Under the pieces are notes generated by a model. It did no database searches. It was given only the letters and a program-made list of their open reading frames with translations, and was not told the origin of the DNA. Positions 9,355 through 18,474 of a stretch of 64,000 nucleotides of DNA are shown in pieces. Position 1 is the first letter of the stretch, and each line of letters starts with the position of its first letter. A program made the translations under genes and the position numbers. This DNA comes from Hydrogenophaga aromaticivorans (GTDB taxonomy: Bacteria; Pseudomonadota; Gammaproteobacteria; Burkholderiales; Burkholderiaceae_C), in the NCBI RefSeq assembly GCF_013387465.1, contig NZ_VYGV01000001.1:242501-306500 (forward strand), written 5' to 3'.

Positions 9355-10230
9355 ATGCAGCAACGCCCTTTCAAACAGGTCGATGTCTTCACCGCCACGC
9401 CCTACCGCGGCAACCCACTGGCCGTGGTGCTCGACGGCAGCGGCCTGTCGGCCGACGAGATGCAGCACTTCACCAACTGGACCAACCTGTCGGAGTGCAC
9501 CTTCCTGCTGCCGCCCACACCCGAGGGCGCTGCCGCCGGTGCCGACTACCGCGTGCGCATCTTCTGCCCCGGCCGCGAGCTGCCCTTCGCCGGCCACCCC
9601 ACGCTGGGCAGTTGCCACGCTTGGCTCGAAGCCGGCGGTGTGCCGCGCGGTGAACACGTGGTGCAGGAATGTGGTGTGGGCCTGGTGCGGCTGCGCCGCG
9701 ATGGTCAACGGCTGGCGTTTGCGGCGCCACCCCTGATCAAGAGCGGTCCGCTGCCCGAAGACGACGTGGCGCTGATCGCACGCGGCCTCGGTGTGGCTCG
9801 CAGCGAAATCACGGCGCACGCCTGGTGCGACAACGGACCCAACTGGCGCGGCGTGATGTTGCGCAGCGCCGAGCAGGTGCTGGCGCTCAGGCCGGACGGC
9901 GCGGTGCTGGCCGGGCTGGACATTGGCGTCGTGGGCCCGCGCGGCAAGGTCGGCGTGGTCGGTGCCCGCGAGGAACACGACACACTGTTCGAAGTGCGCG
10001 CCTTTTTCCCCGGCAACAACGGCCTGTGCGAAGACCCGGTGACGGGCAGCCTGAACGCCGCGCTCGCGCAATGGCTGATCGGCGCGGGCCTGGCGCCCGA
10101 GCGCTACGTGGCCGCGCAAGGCACGGCGCTGGCGCGCGAGGGCCGCGTGTTCATTGAGCGGGACGCCAGCGGCACGATCTGGGTCGGCGGCCAGTCCGTC
10201 ACCTGCATTCACGGCCACGTGACACTGTGA
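9355..10230 (+). CDS. PhzF family phenazine-biosynthesis-like isomerase
   Basis: A 291-residue protein with the two-lobed PhzF/diaminopimelate-epimerase-like fold. It shows the N-terminal [16 protein letters not shown] motif, the conserved glutamate in [24 protein letters not shown], and the C-terminal [16 protein letters not shown] motif. Family members catalyse cofactor-free isomerisations, but most are uncharacterised and no phenazine genes are present here. It follows the GST gene by 15 bp and overlaps the next gene by GTGA (10227-10230). The role in an amino-acid pathway is inferred from context. Confidence 0.92.
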   Translation: MQQRPFKQVDVFTATPYRGNPLAVVLDGSGLSADEMQHFTNWTNLSECTFLLPPTPEGAAAGADYRVRIFCPGRELPFAGHPTLGSCHAWLEAGGVPRGEHVVQECGVGLVRLRRDGQRLAFAAPPLIKSGPLPEDDVALIARGLGVARSEITAHAWCDNGPNWRGVMLRSAEQVLALRPDGAVLAGLDIGVVGPRGKVGVVGAREEHDTLFEVRAFFPGNNGLCEDPVTGSLNAALAQWLIGAGLAPERYVAAQGTALAREGRVFIERDASGTIWVGGQSVTCIHGHVTL

Positions 10231-10922
10231 CCACCCCGCACAGCGCGCAGATCGACCACCTCGTGGTGGCCGCGCGCACGCTGGACGAAGGTGTGGCCTG
10301 GTGCGCGGCCACGCTGGGTGTGGTGCCCGGACCGGGCGGCGAACATGCCCTGTTCGGCACCCACAACCGGCTGTTGCGGCTGCACTGCGAACACGCCCCG
10401 CGCGCCTACCTGGAAATCATCGCGGTGAACCCGCAGGCCACGCCCACGCGCCCCGCCCCGCTGAAGCGCTGGTTCGATCTGGACGATCCATCCTTGCGGG
10501 CGCGGCTGGCGCAGCGCGGGCCGCAGCTGGTGCACTGGGTGGCCAGCGTGCCCGATATCGACGTGGCTGCCGCGGAACTGCGGGTCCTTGGCATCCAGCG
10601 CGGCCCGGCCATCGCCGCGTCGCGCCCCACACCGTCGGGCCTGCTGCAATGGCGCATCAGCGTGCGCGATGACGGTCAGCGCCTGTTCGACGGCGCACTG
10701 CCCACACTGATCCAGTGGGGTGACGTGCATCCGGCCGACACCATGCCCGCGAGCGGGCTCGCGCTGGAGAGCCTCACGCTCAGCCACCCCGATGCGACTG
10801 GGCTGCAACAGGCGCTGGACGCGATCGGCCTGGACCCCAGGGCGGTGGCGCCAGGACCTGCCGCACTCACCGCCTTGTTCGACACACCCCTGGGCCCGCG
10901 CACGCTGAGCTCGGCCATCTGA
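10227..10922 (+). CDS. VOC-superfamily protein (glyoxalase-like domain)
   Basis: A 231-residue protein that opens with a VOC-type strand and metal-ligand region ([19 protein letters not shown]), followed by an [13 protein letters not shown] segment and a paired domain in the C-terminal half. This resembles the long Glyoxalase_3 group rather than classical lactoylglutathione lyase. The start is a GTG at 10227 overlapping the PhzF stop, so it is translationally coupled. VOC proteins perform metal-dependent isomerisation, lyase or dioxygenase steps; which one applies here is unknown. The dehydratase gene follows after 14 bp. Confidence 0.85.
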   Translation: MTTPHSAQIDHLVVAARTLDEGVAWCAATLGVVPGPGGEHALFGTHNRLLRLHCEHAPRAYLEIIAVNPQATPTRPAPLKRWFDLDDPSLRARLAQRGPQLVHWVASVPDIDVAAAELRVLGIQRGPAIAASRPTPSGLLQWRISVRDDGQRLFDGALPTLIQWGDVHPADTMPASGLALESLTLSHPDATGLQQALDAIGLDPRAVAPGPAALTALFDTPLGPRTLSSAI

Positions 10923-10936
10923 ACACGGAACTTTTC

Positions 10937-11908
10937 ATGCCCCTCCAGCTGCCCCACCTGCAAGACATCGAAGCCGCCGCCCAGGTGGTCTACCAATCCT
11001 TCCAGGCCACGCCGCAATACCGCTGGGGCACGCTGTCGCAGCGCCTGGGCGCGGACTGCTGGGTCAAGCACGAGAACCACACGCCGGTGGGTGCGTTCAA
11101 GATCCGCGGTGGCCTGACCTATTTCGATCAGCTCCAGCAGCGCGGCGAGCTGCCGCGCGAGGTGATCAGCGCCACGCGCGGCAACCACGGCCAGAGCATC
11201 GGCTGGGCGGCGCGCGCAAACGGCGTGGCCTGCAGCATCGTGGTGCCGCAGGGCAACTCGCTGGAGAAAAACGCCGCCATGCGTGCGCTCGGCGTGAACC
11301 TGATCGAACACGGCGACGACTTCCAAGCAGCGCGCGAACACGCGATGCGCTTGGCCGCCGAGCGCGGCGCGCACATGGTGCCGAGTTACCACAAGGACCT
11401 GCTGCGCGGGGTGAGCACCTACTGGTGGGAATTCTTCCGGGCCGTGCCGCAGCTCGATGTGGTCTACGTGCCCATCGGCCAGGGTTCGGGCGCCTGTTCG
11501 GCCATCGCGGCCAAGCTCGCTCTCGGGCACCAGGCCCGCATCGTCGGCGTGGTCAGCGCCCACGCCACCACCTACGCGGACTCGATCACCGCGGGCCGGG
11601 TGGTCGAAGCCCCCGTGAGCACCGAACTCGCCGACGGCATGGCCTGCCGCGTCGCCGACGCCGCCGCACTCGCCGTGTTGATGCCGCACCTGGAGCGCGT
11701 GGTGAAGGTCAGTGACGACGAAGTCGCCCAGGCCATGCGCACGCTGTTTGCCGACACGCACAACGTGGCCGAAGGCGCGGGCGCCGCGAGTTTTGCGGCC
11801 GCGTGGCAGGAGCGGGAAAGCCTGAAAGGAAAGATCGTCGGCACCACGCTGTGCGGCGGCAACGTCGACAGTGAAGTGTTCGCCAAGGTGTTGGCCAACA
11901 CCAACTGA
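10937..11908 (+). CDS. threonine/serine dehydratase-like PLP enzyme
   Basis: A 323-residue fold-type II PLP enzyme. The Schiff-base lysine lies in PVGAFKIRGG, the substrate loop in SATRGNHGQSIGWAA, and the phosphate cup in GQGSGACSA. The C-terminal CGGNVD serine/cysteine position is also present. It lacks the regulatory ACT-like domain of biosynthetic IlvA, so it resembles catabolic threonine, serine or 3-hydroxyaspartate dehydratases. It closes the MocR-associated run and lies 14 bp after the VOC gene. The product would be a 2-oxo acid plus ammonia, which fits amino-acid catabolism or detoxification. Confidence 0.9.
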   Translation: MPLQLPHLQDIEAAAQVVYQSFQATPQYRWGTLSQRLGADCWVKHENHTPVGAFKIRGGLTYFDQLQQRGELPREVISATRGNHGQSIGWAARANGVACSIVVPQGNSLEKNAAMRALGVNLIEHGDDFQAAREHAMRLAAERGAHMVPSYHKDLLRGVSTYWWEFFRAVPQLDVVYVPIGQGSGACSAIAAKLALGHQARIVGVVSAHATTYADSITAGRVVEAPVSTELADGMACRVADAAALAVLMPHLERVVKVSDDEVAQAMRTLFADTHNVAEGAGAASFAAAWQERESLKGKIVGTTLCGGNVDSEVFAKVLANTN

Positions 11909-11940
11909 AAACGAGGACCCTCCGGCGCGAGGGTTCGTAC

Positions 11941-12026
11941 CCAGGATGCCGCGGAACCGGCTTTGCCGGGCCGCCAGCATCGCCCCCCTGGGGGGGTGAC
12001 CCGCCCTTAGGCGGGGCGCGGGGGGG
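11941..12026 (-). repeat. dispersed GC-rich palindromic repeat, copy 1
   Basis: Read on the minus strand, this block matches copies at 16852-16936 and 20687-20769. The shared layout is a C-run with GCG, a short palindrome, then CACCC and a G-run, then GCGGCCCGGC and GCCGGTTCC with a GG-TCC tail. The repeat lies between two convergent genes and overlaps the last codons of the hybrid kinase (stop at 12007-12009), so the kinase C terminus SPPRPA is repeat-derived. Similar repeats are frequent in Comamonadaceae genomes as I recall them. It may act as a transcription terminator. Confidence 0.75.
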
Positions 12027-14346
12027 ACACCAATCTTGCCACCACCTCGCAAAACGCATCCACCGCGTCCGTCTTGAACACCACTTCGCGCACCCCGCAG
12101 GCCAGCGCTTCGGCCTGCAGTTCGTCGGTGATGTACCCCGAGGCCACGGCCACCGGCAGATCCGGGTTGATCGCCAGCACGGCCCTGGCGACTTCCAGAC
12201 CCGACATGCCGGGCATGTTGTAGTCGGTCATCAGCAGATCAAACCCGGTGGGCTGGCTGCGGACGGCCTCGATGGCCACACTCTGATCGGTCACGGCGGT
12301 GACCTTGTAGCCACGACGCTCCAGCAGGCGGCGCACCAGAAACACCAGGGTGTCATCGTCGTCGAGGTAGAGGATATGGCGCGGTTCGGTGATCGCATCA
12401 GGAGCCATGACGGGGTTCTCCACTGAAGAGGGGCCGGGCAACTCGGTGTTACCACTTGTGTTGGCCACCATTGTGCCCGCATCCGAGGCAAGTCCGGTAT
12501 CGGCTACAGCCGCGGGCAGCGCCCGAACTGCGGGGAAATACAGTGTGAAGGTGGTGCCCACGCCGGGCTCGCTGTCCACCTCGATGGCACCCCCGTGGGC
12601 CTGCACGATGCCCAGCACCACCGGCAGCCCCAGGCCGGTACCGGCACCCACCACGCGGGTGGTGAAAAACGGTTCGAACATGCGCACGCGCGTGGCCTCG
12701 TCCATGCCGCAGCCGTTGTCCTGCACCTGCACCCGGACCGCCCCGTTGCCGGCACACGCCTGCACCATCGCAGCGGGCAGGCGCGGATCCTCGGACGCCA
12801 AGGCGTCGATCCGGTATTCGATGCGCCCGGCCCGACCTTCCAGCGCGTGCGCGGCGTTGGTGCCCAGGTTGAGCAGCACCTGGCTCAGTTGCGTGGCGTC
12901 GGCGAGGATGGGCAACACGCCGTCCGCACAGGTCTGCACCAGCTCAAAAGGCGATGCTGTGGCCGCCCGCAGCAAACGGCCGGATTCGGCCACCACCTCG
13001 GCCACCTGCACCGGTCGGCGTTCCATGGGTTGCTGGCGGCTGAAGGCCTGGACCTGGCGCACCAGCTCGCGACCGCGCCGCGCCGCGGTGCTGATCTCGT
13101 GCAGGCTCTCGCGGGCCGGTGCCCCGGGCGGCAGGTCCTGGCGCGCGAGGTCGGCGTTGCCCAGGATGGCGGCCAGGATGTTGTTGAAGTCGTGCGCCAC
13201 GCCGCCCGCCAGCGTGCCGAGCGCTTCCATCTTGTGCGACTGCGCCAGCTGGTGTTCCAGCGCCTGCTGCTGTTGCTGGGCGAGTTTGAGCGAGGTGATG
13301 TCAACGAAGGTGAACACCACGTGGCGCAGGCCGCCGAGGGCGTCGTTCTCGGGGTAGGCATTGCAAAGCACCCAGCTCACCGCGTCGCCCGCCCCGGTCT
13401 GCACGCCGATCACGATGTTGCTCAGCGGCTGCCCGGTCGCCAGCACGCGCTCGAACGGTATCTCGTGGCGCGGCAGGGGCCGACCGTCTTCGCGCAGCAA
13501 GCGCCAGTCCGGTGCCTGCGGTTCGGGCATGGCGCTGTTGGCGCCGCTGGTGCTCCAGCCCAGCAGGCGGCGCGCCGCGGTGTTGATGGTCGCCAGCGTC
13601 TGGTCGGGCCGGAACACCATCACGCCAGCGCTCAGGTTGTCCACCAGCGCGCGCGACTCCGTCTCGCGTGTCAGCACCAGTTGGCGGGCCCGGTCACTCT
13701 CCTGCTGCAGCCGCGCCGTCACCAGCGCGAAGCTGACCACCATGCGCAGCAGCAGGTCGACCATGAAGAACACCAGCAGCGAGGGTACCAGGGCACCGAA
13801 GCGCGCCGGGGAGGTATCGGGGACGAACCAGACCGCCACCCCCACGAACCCGAGCAACACCAACTCGACCCAGGTCAACCAGCGCAGGAATTGCAGCACG
13901 GGCTGGCGGCGCTGCGGGTCGTGCGTCTGTATGTCGCGCAGCGTGCCGATGCGCACCACCACACCGGTCAGGGCAAACAGCGCCTGCCGCGCGGGCGCCG
14001 AGTCCCACACCACATAAAACAGCACCTGGCCCAACAGAATGACCAGCATGCCCGCCACCGTCCAGCGCAGCGAACGGTGCAAACCGAGATAGCTCCGCAA
14101 TCCCAGCCAGGCGAACAACGCCGCACCGCACAACAAAGTATTGGCGACACTGACCGTGAGCAGGTTCAGGCTGTGGATGCGCAGCCCGAAACCGAGCGAG
14201 CCCAGCGTGGAAAACACGACGGCCGCAGCCCACCAGCCCGGGCCACCCACCGTGGGATGACGACGCGCCTGGACCACGAAGGCGCCGGCCACGACCAGCT
14301 CAACGCACAGCCGCAGCACCAGAATCGTCTGCAGATCAAATGGCAT
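12007..14346 (-). CDS. membrane-anchored hybrid sensor histidine kinase with C-terminal receiver
   Basis: A 779-residue kinase. An N-terminal region of about 200 residues with several hydrophobic helices is followed by a PAS-like segment, a HisKA box (GGVAHDFNNILAAI), an HATPase domain (NLGTNAAHAL, DNGCGMDEAT, GTGLGLPVV) and a C-terminal receiver (YLDDDDTLVF, acceptor Asp in LLMTDYNMPGMSG). The HDFNN form of the H box is typical of the NtrB/HATPase hybrid class. I chose the ATG at 14346 (MPFDLQTILV), which starts directly with the first membrane helix; the 64 codons upstream lack hydrophobic character. No cognate regulator is adjacent. The final residues come from a dispersed repeat. Confidence 0.88.
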   Translation of the reverse strand: MPFDLQTILVLRLCVELVVAGAFVVQARRHPTVGGPGWWAAAVVFSTLGSLGFGLRIHSLNLLTVSVANTLLCGAALFAWLGLRSYLGLHRSLRWTVAGMLVILLGQVLFYVVWDSAPARQALFALTGVVVRIGTLRDIQTHDPQRRQPVLQFLRWLTWVELVLLGFVGVAVWFVPDTSPARFGALVPSLLVFFMVDLLLRMVVSFALVTARLQQESDRARQLVLTRETESRALVDNLSAGVMVFRPDQTLATINTAARRLLGWSTSGANSAMPEPQAPDWRLLREDGRPLPRHEIPFERVLATGQPLSNIVIGVQTGAGDAVSWVLCNAYPENDALGGLRHVVFTFVDITSLKLAQQQQQALEHQLAQSHKMEALGTLAGGVAHDFNNILAAILGNADLARQDLPPGAPARESLHEISTAARRGRELVRQVQAFSRQQPMERRPVQVAEVVAESGRLLRAATASPFELVQTCADGVLPILADATQLSQVLLNLGTNAAHALEGRAGRIEYRIDALASEDPRLPAAMVQACAGNGAVRVQVQDNGCGMDEATRVRMFEPFFTTRVVGAGTGLGLPVVLGIVQAHGGAIEVDSEPGVGTTFTLYFPAVRALPAAVADTGLASDAGTMVANTSGNTELPGPSSVENPVMAPDAITEPRHILYLDDDDTLVFLVRRLLERRGYKVTAVTDQSVAIEAVRSQPTGFDLLMTDYNMPGMSGLEVARAVLAINPDLPVAVASGYITDELQAEALACGVREVVFKTDAVDAFCEVVARLVSPPRPA

Positions 14347-14550
14347 GTGATGTTCTAAAAGAGAGACCCCAACCGGTCGATTGAAGCACAGGGGGAGCAC
14401 CCGCCATCGCCGGAAATGCACCGCCAATCCGGCGTTGTCCCTGCGGGTCACACATCCGGTGACTGCCACAGACACGCCTGCGACAGCAGCGCAACGGGCA
14501 GTCGCTGTCGGGACAAAGCCACACGGCCCTGCGCCCACAGAATCCGGCCC

Positions 14551-15222
14551 ATGGGAACCCTCTACCTAGTGCGCCATGGCCAGGCCTCGTTTGGCGCCGA
14601 CTACTACGACCAGCTCAGCGCGCTCGGCCAGCGCCAGAGCGAACGCCTGGGCCGCTACTGGGCCGAGCGCGGCCTGCGCTTCGACGCCGTGCTCACCGGC
14701 ACCCTCAAGCGCCACGCCCAGACCTGGGCCGGCATCGCCAGCGGAGCGGGCCTGGACGCCCAGCCCCTGGTCTGGCCGGGCCTGAACGAATACGACAGCG
14801 AGGCGGTGATCCGCAGCATCCACCCGCACCCGCTGCAAAAGCCCGACAGCCCGGAGGCCTACCGCGCCCATTTCCGACTGCTGCGCGACGGCCTGGCCCA
14901 GTGGATGGCGGGCACCGTGAGCCCGCAGGGCATGCCGGAGTACACCGATTTTGTGCACGGCATCACCAGCGCCCTGGACCATGTGCGCTCGCACCACCAC
15001 GGCCAGAACGTGCTGCTGGTCTCCAGCGGCGGGCCGATCGCCACCGCGGTGGGCCATGTGCTGGGCCTGAGCCCGGACGCCACCATCGAGCTCAACATGC
15101 GCATCCGCAACAGCGCGGTGACCGAGTTCCAGTTCAGTGCCCGGCGCCACACCCTGCTGACCTACAACACGCTGCCGCACCTCGACGGCCCGGACTACCA
15201 AGAATGGATCACGTACGCCTGA
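14551..15222 (+). CDS. histidine phosphatase family protein
   Basis: A 223-residue cytosolic protein of the phosphoglycerate mutase-like branch. The catalytic RHG motif is at residues 8-10 (LYLVRHGQASFG), with a second-arm region at LTGTLKRHAQTW and a distal segment at LLVSSGGPIATA where a histidine is usual. The SSGG sequence in place of a plain SHG is common in several unassigned members. The substrate is unknown. Its TGA stop is directly adjacent to the stop of the convergent creatininase gene, forming the palindrome TGATCA with no spacer. Confidence 0.85.
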   Translation: MGTLYLVRHGQASFGADYYDQLSALGQRQSERLGRYWAERGLRFDAVLTGTLKRHAQTWAGIASGAGLDAQPLVWPGLNEYDSEAVIRSIHPHPLQKPDSPEAYRAHFRLLRDGLAQWMAGTVSPQGMPEYTDFVHGITSALDHVRSHHHGQNVLLVSSGGPIATAVGHVLGLSPDATIELNMRIRNSAVTEFQFSARRHTLLTYNTLPHLDGPDYQEWITYA

Positions 15223-16056
15223 TCAGTCGAACGCGGTGCGTTCGGTGAGCGTGTCGGGCGGCAGGCGGTCGATCTCACCCAGCAGCTGCGCCAGCGCGCG
15301 GCCCGCGGCGTCGAGCACGGCGTGGCCGTTCGCGGCGGTGGCGGCGCCCGCATTGCCCACCGCGCCGTTGGCGTTGTAGTCCTGCATCATCCAGCCGAGC
15401 TTGGCGCTCCGGCCGTTGCCGAGGATGGGAAAGTGCATCGCGCGGTCCTGCGAGGTGGAGCGGAAATACTCCGCCTGATCCATGTGCACCCGCTCAGGGC
15501 GCAGCGCCAGCATCATGGCCGTTTCGATCTCGCCGGCGTGGATGCCGAAGCGGTGCTCTTCGGCGCTGAAGCGCGCGTTCACGTCCTGCCCCTGCGCATC
15601 GGTCAGCGGCAGGTTGAACCAGTTCACGCTGTAGACCAGCATGCCCAGCCGCGCGCGCAGGTCGCGCGCCACCAGGTCCATCAGGCCCACCTGCCCGCCA
15701 TGGGCGTTGAGCAGCACCAGCTTCTTCACGCCGCTGGCGGCCACGCATTCGCCGATCTCGGTCCACAGGCGCAACACGGTGTCGGCCTTGAGCGTGAGCG
15801 TGCCGGCGAAGCGGGTGTGCTCCGGGCTGAAGCCCACCGCCTGCGTCGGCAAAAACAGCGCCGGCAGGTCGTGCGGAATGTGCGACAGCGCGGCGGCGAT
15901 CACGCCGTTGACCAGATCGGTGTCCACCGACAGCGGCAGGTGCGGCCCGTGCTGCTCGGTGGCGGCCACCGGCAGCACCGCGATGGCGCGCGCGCGGTCG
16001 AGCGCGGCGAAGTCGGCGGTGCTGAGGTCGGACCAGTGGCGGGTGGGCGCTTTCAT
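15223..16056 (-). CDS. creatininase family amidohydrolase
   Basis: A 277-residue protein of the creatininase/creatinine amidohydrolase fold. The metal-binding signatures are clear: the Glu and His in ATEQHGPHLPLSVDTDL, the LLNAHGGQ motif, and a late glutamate in HAGEIETAMMLALRP. Members hydrolyse cyclic amides such as creatinine, or act in riboflavin/F420 and mycofactocin pathways, so the substrate cannot be assigned here. It is transcribed away from the alaX gene, with only 53 bp between their starts, so both promoters must fit there. Family call is secure; function is not. Confidence 0.88.
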   Translation of the reverse strand: MKAPTRHWSDLSTADFAALDRARAIAVLPVAATEQHGPHLPLSVDTDLVNGVIAAALSHIPHDLPALFLPTQAVGFSPEHTRFAGTLTLKADTVLRLWTEIGECVAASGVKKLVLLNAHGGQVGLMDLVARDLRARLGMLVYSVNWFNLPLTDAQGQDVNARFSAEEHRFGIHAGEIETAMMLALRPERVHMDQAEYFRSTSQDRAMHFPILGNGRSAKLGWMMQDYNANGAVGNAGAATAANGHAVLDAAGRALAQLLGEIDRLPPDTLTERTAFD

Positions 16057-16109
16057 GGCTGGCAGTTTACGGCTTGTGGCGGCCCCGCACGGCCCCGTAA
16101 GATGCCGCC

Positions 16110-16886
16110 ATGACCCAGGACCTCTTCCGCCAGGACGCCTACCTCACCGAGTGCAGCGCCACCGTCACCGGCATCCACGAGCACGGCATCGTGCTCGACC
16201 GCAGCGTGTTCTACCCGCTCGGCGGCGGACAGGCGGGCGACGCGGGCGAACTGCGGCTGGCCGACGGCACCGTGATCACCATCGCCGACACCCGCAAGGG
16301 CAAGGACGCCGAAGGCCGGCCCACGGCCGACATCGTGCATGTGCCCGCCCCGGGCCAGGACGCGCTGCTCGCCACCCTGCAGCTGGGCACGGCCCTGACC
16401 GCGCGCATCGACTGGGCGCGGCGCCACCGGCTGATGCGCTTTCACACCACCACCCACCTGCTGTGCCACCTGGTGCCGGTGCCTGTCAACGGCTGCTCGA
16501 TCACGCCCGACTACGCGCGGCTTGATCTGGCCCTCACCGATCCGCTGGACAAGGATGCGCTCAACGCCGGCATCGCCGCCCTCGTGGCCGCGGCCCACCC
16601 GGTGACCATCGGCGCCATCACCGACGCCGAGCTGGACGCCAACCCCTCGCTGGTGAAAAGCATGAGCGTCTCGCCGCCGCGCGGCAGCGGCACGGTGCGC
16701 ACCGTGCGCATCGGCGAGACGACGCTGGTCGATCTGCAGCCCTGCGGCGGCACGCACGTGGCCAACACCGCCGAGATCGGCCGCATCGTGGTCACCAAGA
16801 TCGAGAAGAAGAGCGCCACCACGCGCCGCGTGATATTGGGATTTCAGGAAGCACCCCCCGCGTCGCCTTCGGCGCCACCCCCCTGA
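16110..16886 (+). CDS. alanyl-tRNA editing protein (AlaX-like)
   Basis: A 258-residue trans-editing protein that hydrolyses Ser- or Gly-mischarged tRNA-Ala. The four zinc ligands characteristic of the AlaRS editing/SAD domain are visible: HTTTH in FHTTTHLLCHL and the Cys/His pair in CGGTHVANT. An N-terminal beta-barrel with YPLGGGQAGD matches the longer AlaX-M type. The protein's last residues (APPASPSAPPP) are encoded by a dispersed GC-rich repeat, so the true ancestral C terminus was probably shorter or different. The gene stands alone between divergent and convergent neighbours. Confidence 0.9.
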   Translation: MTQDLFRQDAYLTECSATVTGIHEHGIVLDRSVFYPLGGGQAGDAGELRLADGTVITIADTRKGKDAEGRPTADIVHVPAPGQDALLATLQLGTALTARIDWARRHRLMRFHTTTHLLCHLVPVPVNGCSITPDYARLDLALTDPLDKDALNAGIAALVAAAHPVTIGAITDAELDANPSLVKSMSVSPPRGSGTVRTVRIGETTLVDLQPCGGTHVANTAEIGRIVVTKIEKKSATTRRVILGFQEAPPASPSAPPP

Positions 16887-16936
16887 AGGGGAGCGACACC
16901 TGCGGCCCGGCCAAGCCGGTTCCTCGGTGTCCCCGG
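16852..16936 (+). repeat. dispersed GC-rich palindromic repeat, copy 2
   Basis: This block matches the copies at 11941-12026 (inverted) and 20687-20769. It overlaps the last 35 bp of the alanyl-tRNA editing gene and encodes its Pro/Ala-rich tail. The core contains CACCCCCCTGAAGGGGAG, able to form a hairpin, then CGGCCCGGCCAAGCCGGTTC. It lies between two convergent genes. Confidence 0.75.
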
Positions 16937-16982
16937 GATGGGCCACCTCACACAGTGCGTGTCAGCCGTAGCGCTGGGCTAG

Positions 16983-18203
16983 CTAGCCATACATCCAGTT
17001 CCGCGACCACGGCAGCCCCGTCGCCGCCTGCCCGGACGGCCGGCACAGCACCTGGTACAGCGCCACCTCGTCGTTTTCAAACGCCCAGGCGCAACCCGCA
17101 AGGTAGATGCGCCAGATGCGCCAGCGCTTCTCGTCCACCAGCGGCCGGATGCCCGCGCTGTGGGCTTCAAAAGCGGCGCTCCAGAGCTGGGTGGTGCGCT
17201 GGTAGTGGCGGCGCAGGTTCTCCACATCGAAAGCTTCGAGCCCCCCTTCCTGCAGGGTGCGCAACACGGTGCTGATGTGCGGCAGCTCACCGCGCGGGAA
17301 CACATAGCGGTCGATGAAATGCCCCCCGCCCAGGCTCGTCTCGCCGTCGAAGGCGTCGGTGCTGGTGATGCCGTGGTTCATCACCCAGCCATCGGGCTTG
17401 AGCAGGCGCCGGATGTGGCCGAAGTAGCCCACCAGGTGCTCCAGCCCCACGTGCTCGAACATGCCCACGCTGGTGATGCGGTCGAACGGCGCGTCTTGCA
17501 CGTCGCGGTAGTCCTGCAGGCGGATGTCGACGCGGTCCTGCAGCCCGGCGGCTTTCACGCGCTCGCGCGCCAGGTCAAACTGGTTCTGCGACAGCGTCAC
17601 GCCCACACACTGTGCACCAAACCGCTGCGCCGCGCGCAGCACCAGTGCGCCCCAGCCGCAGCCGATGTCGAGCAGGCGCTGGCCCGGCTGCAGGCGGATC
17701 TTGCGCAGGATGTGGTCGATCTTTTTCAGCTGCGCTTCGTCCAGCGTCTCGTCGCCATTTTCGAAATAGGCGCACGAATACACCATGCCCTCACCGAGCC
17801 ACTGGGCGTAGAACGCGTTGGACACGTCGTAGTGGTACTGGATCGCCTCGCTGTCGCTCGCGCGCGTGTGGGCGAAGTGGCGGCGAATGCGCCCCAGCAC
17901 ACCCGCTTCGGGCTGGGCTGTCTCGGCCAGCCGGTGCGCCACGGCGAGGATGTCGGACACCGAGCCGTCCACGTCCACCAGGCCCTCCACATAGGCCTGG
18001 CCCAGCGTGTCCAGCCCCGGGTCGATCAGCAGCGGCAGCGCCGACGCATCGCGCACGCGGATTTCCACCATCGGCTGCTCGAAGTCGCCCAGCGCCAGCG
18101 ACGAACCGCCACCCGCGCCCCAACTCAGGCGCACCGGCAGGTTCACCTGGGTCTTCATCCGCTGCGCCCACGGCAGCAGCGCGCGTTCGACGATCGATCC
18201 CAT
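16983..18203 (-). CDS. cfa: cyclopropane-fatty-acyl-phospholipid synthase
   Basis: A 406-residue SAM-dependent enzyme that adds a methylene bridge to unsaturated acyl chains of membrane phospholipids. The signature YHYDVSNAFYAQWLG is present, followed by MVYSCAYF. SAM motif I is RLLDIGCGWGALVL and a later motif is HGITSTDAF. I set the start at the ATG at 18203 (MGSIVERALL) because it has a strong ribosome binding site, GGAGGAA, six bases upstream; 46 further in-frame upstream codons are unlikely to be translated. The gene is divergent from the DsbD-type gene and convergent with the AlaX gene. Confidence 0.93.
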   Translation of the reverse strand: MGSIVERALLPWAQRMKTQVNLPVRLSWGAGGGSSLALGDFEQPMVEIRVRDASALPLLIDPGLDTLGQAYVEGLVDVDGSVSDILAVAHRLAETAQPEAGVLGRIRRHFAHTRASDSEAIQYHYDVSNAFYAQWLGEGMVYSCAYFENGDETLDEAQLKKIDHILRKIRLQPGQRLLDIGCGWGALVLRAAQRFGAQCVGVTLSQNQFDLARERVKAAGLQDRVDIRLQDYRDVQDAPFDRITSVGMFEHVGLEHLVGYFGHIRRLLKPDGWVMNHGITSTDAFDGETSLGGGHFIDRYVFPRGELPHISTVLRTLQEGGLEAFDVENLRRHYQRTTQLWSAAFEAHSAGIRPLVDEKRWRIWRIYLAGCAWAFENDEVALYQVLCRPSGQAATGLPWSRNWMYG

Positions 18204-18474
18204 GCACGTTCCTCCATGCAGATCCGTCCAGGATTCGGTTTTTACATAAAGCTTCTGCTTCTGTGAACCCTTTGACCACCCCAAACGTTCCATGATTCCG
18301 ATAGACGGCCTGCATGACGCCGCCCGGCACCCCCGAGACAAGCCAACAGCCCTGACTTATATTCAGCCGATGCCCGGACACACCGGGTCCCAGGAACTTG
18401 GAGCCGGCGGCGCCCTCATACTTCACCGGCACCGCCCGCACACCGCTGCGACGCCCCCACTCACCCCGCTCCCG

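Noticed and set aside
9355-10230. A phenazine biosynthesis gene
   Set aside because: PhzF-like isomerases are common outside phenazine clusters and none of the other phz genes are present.
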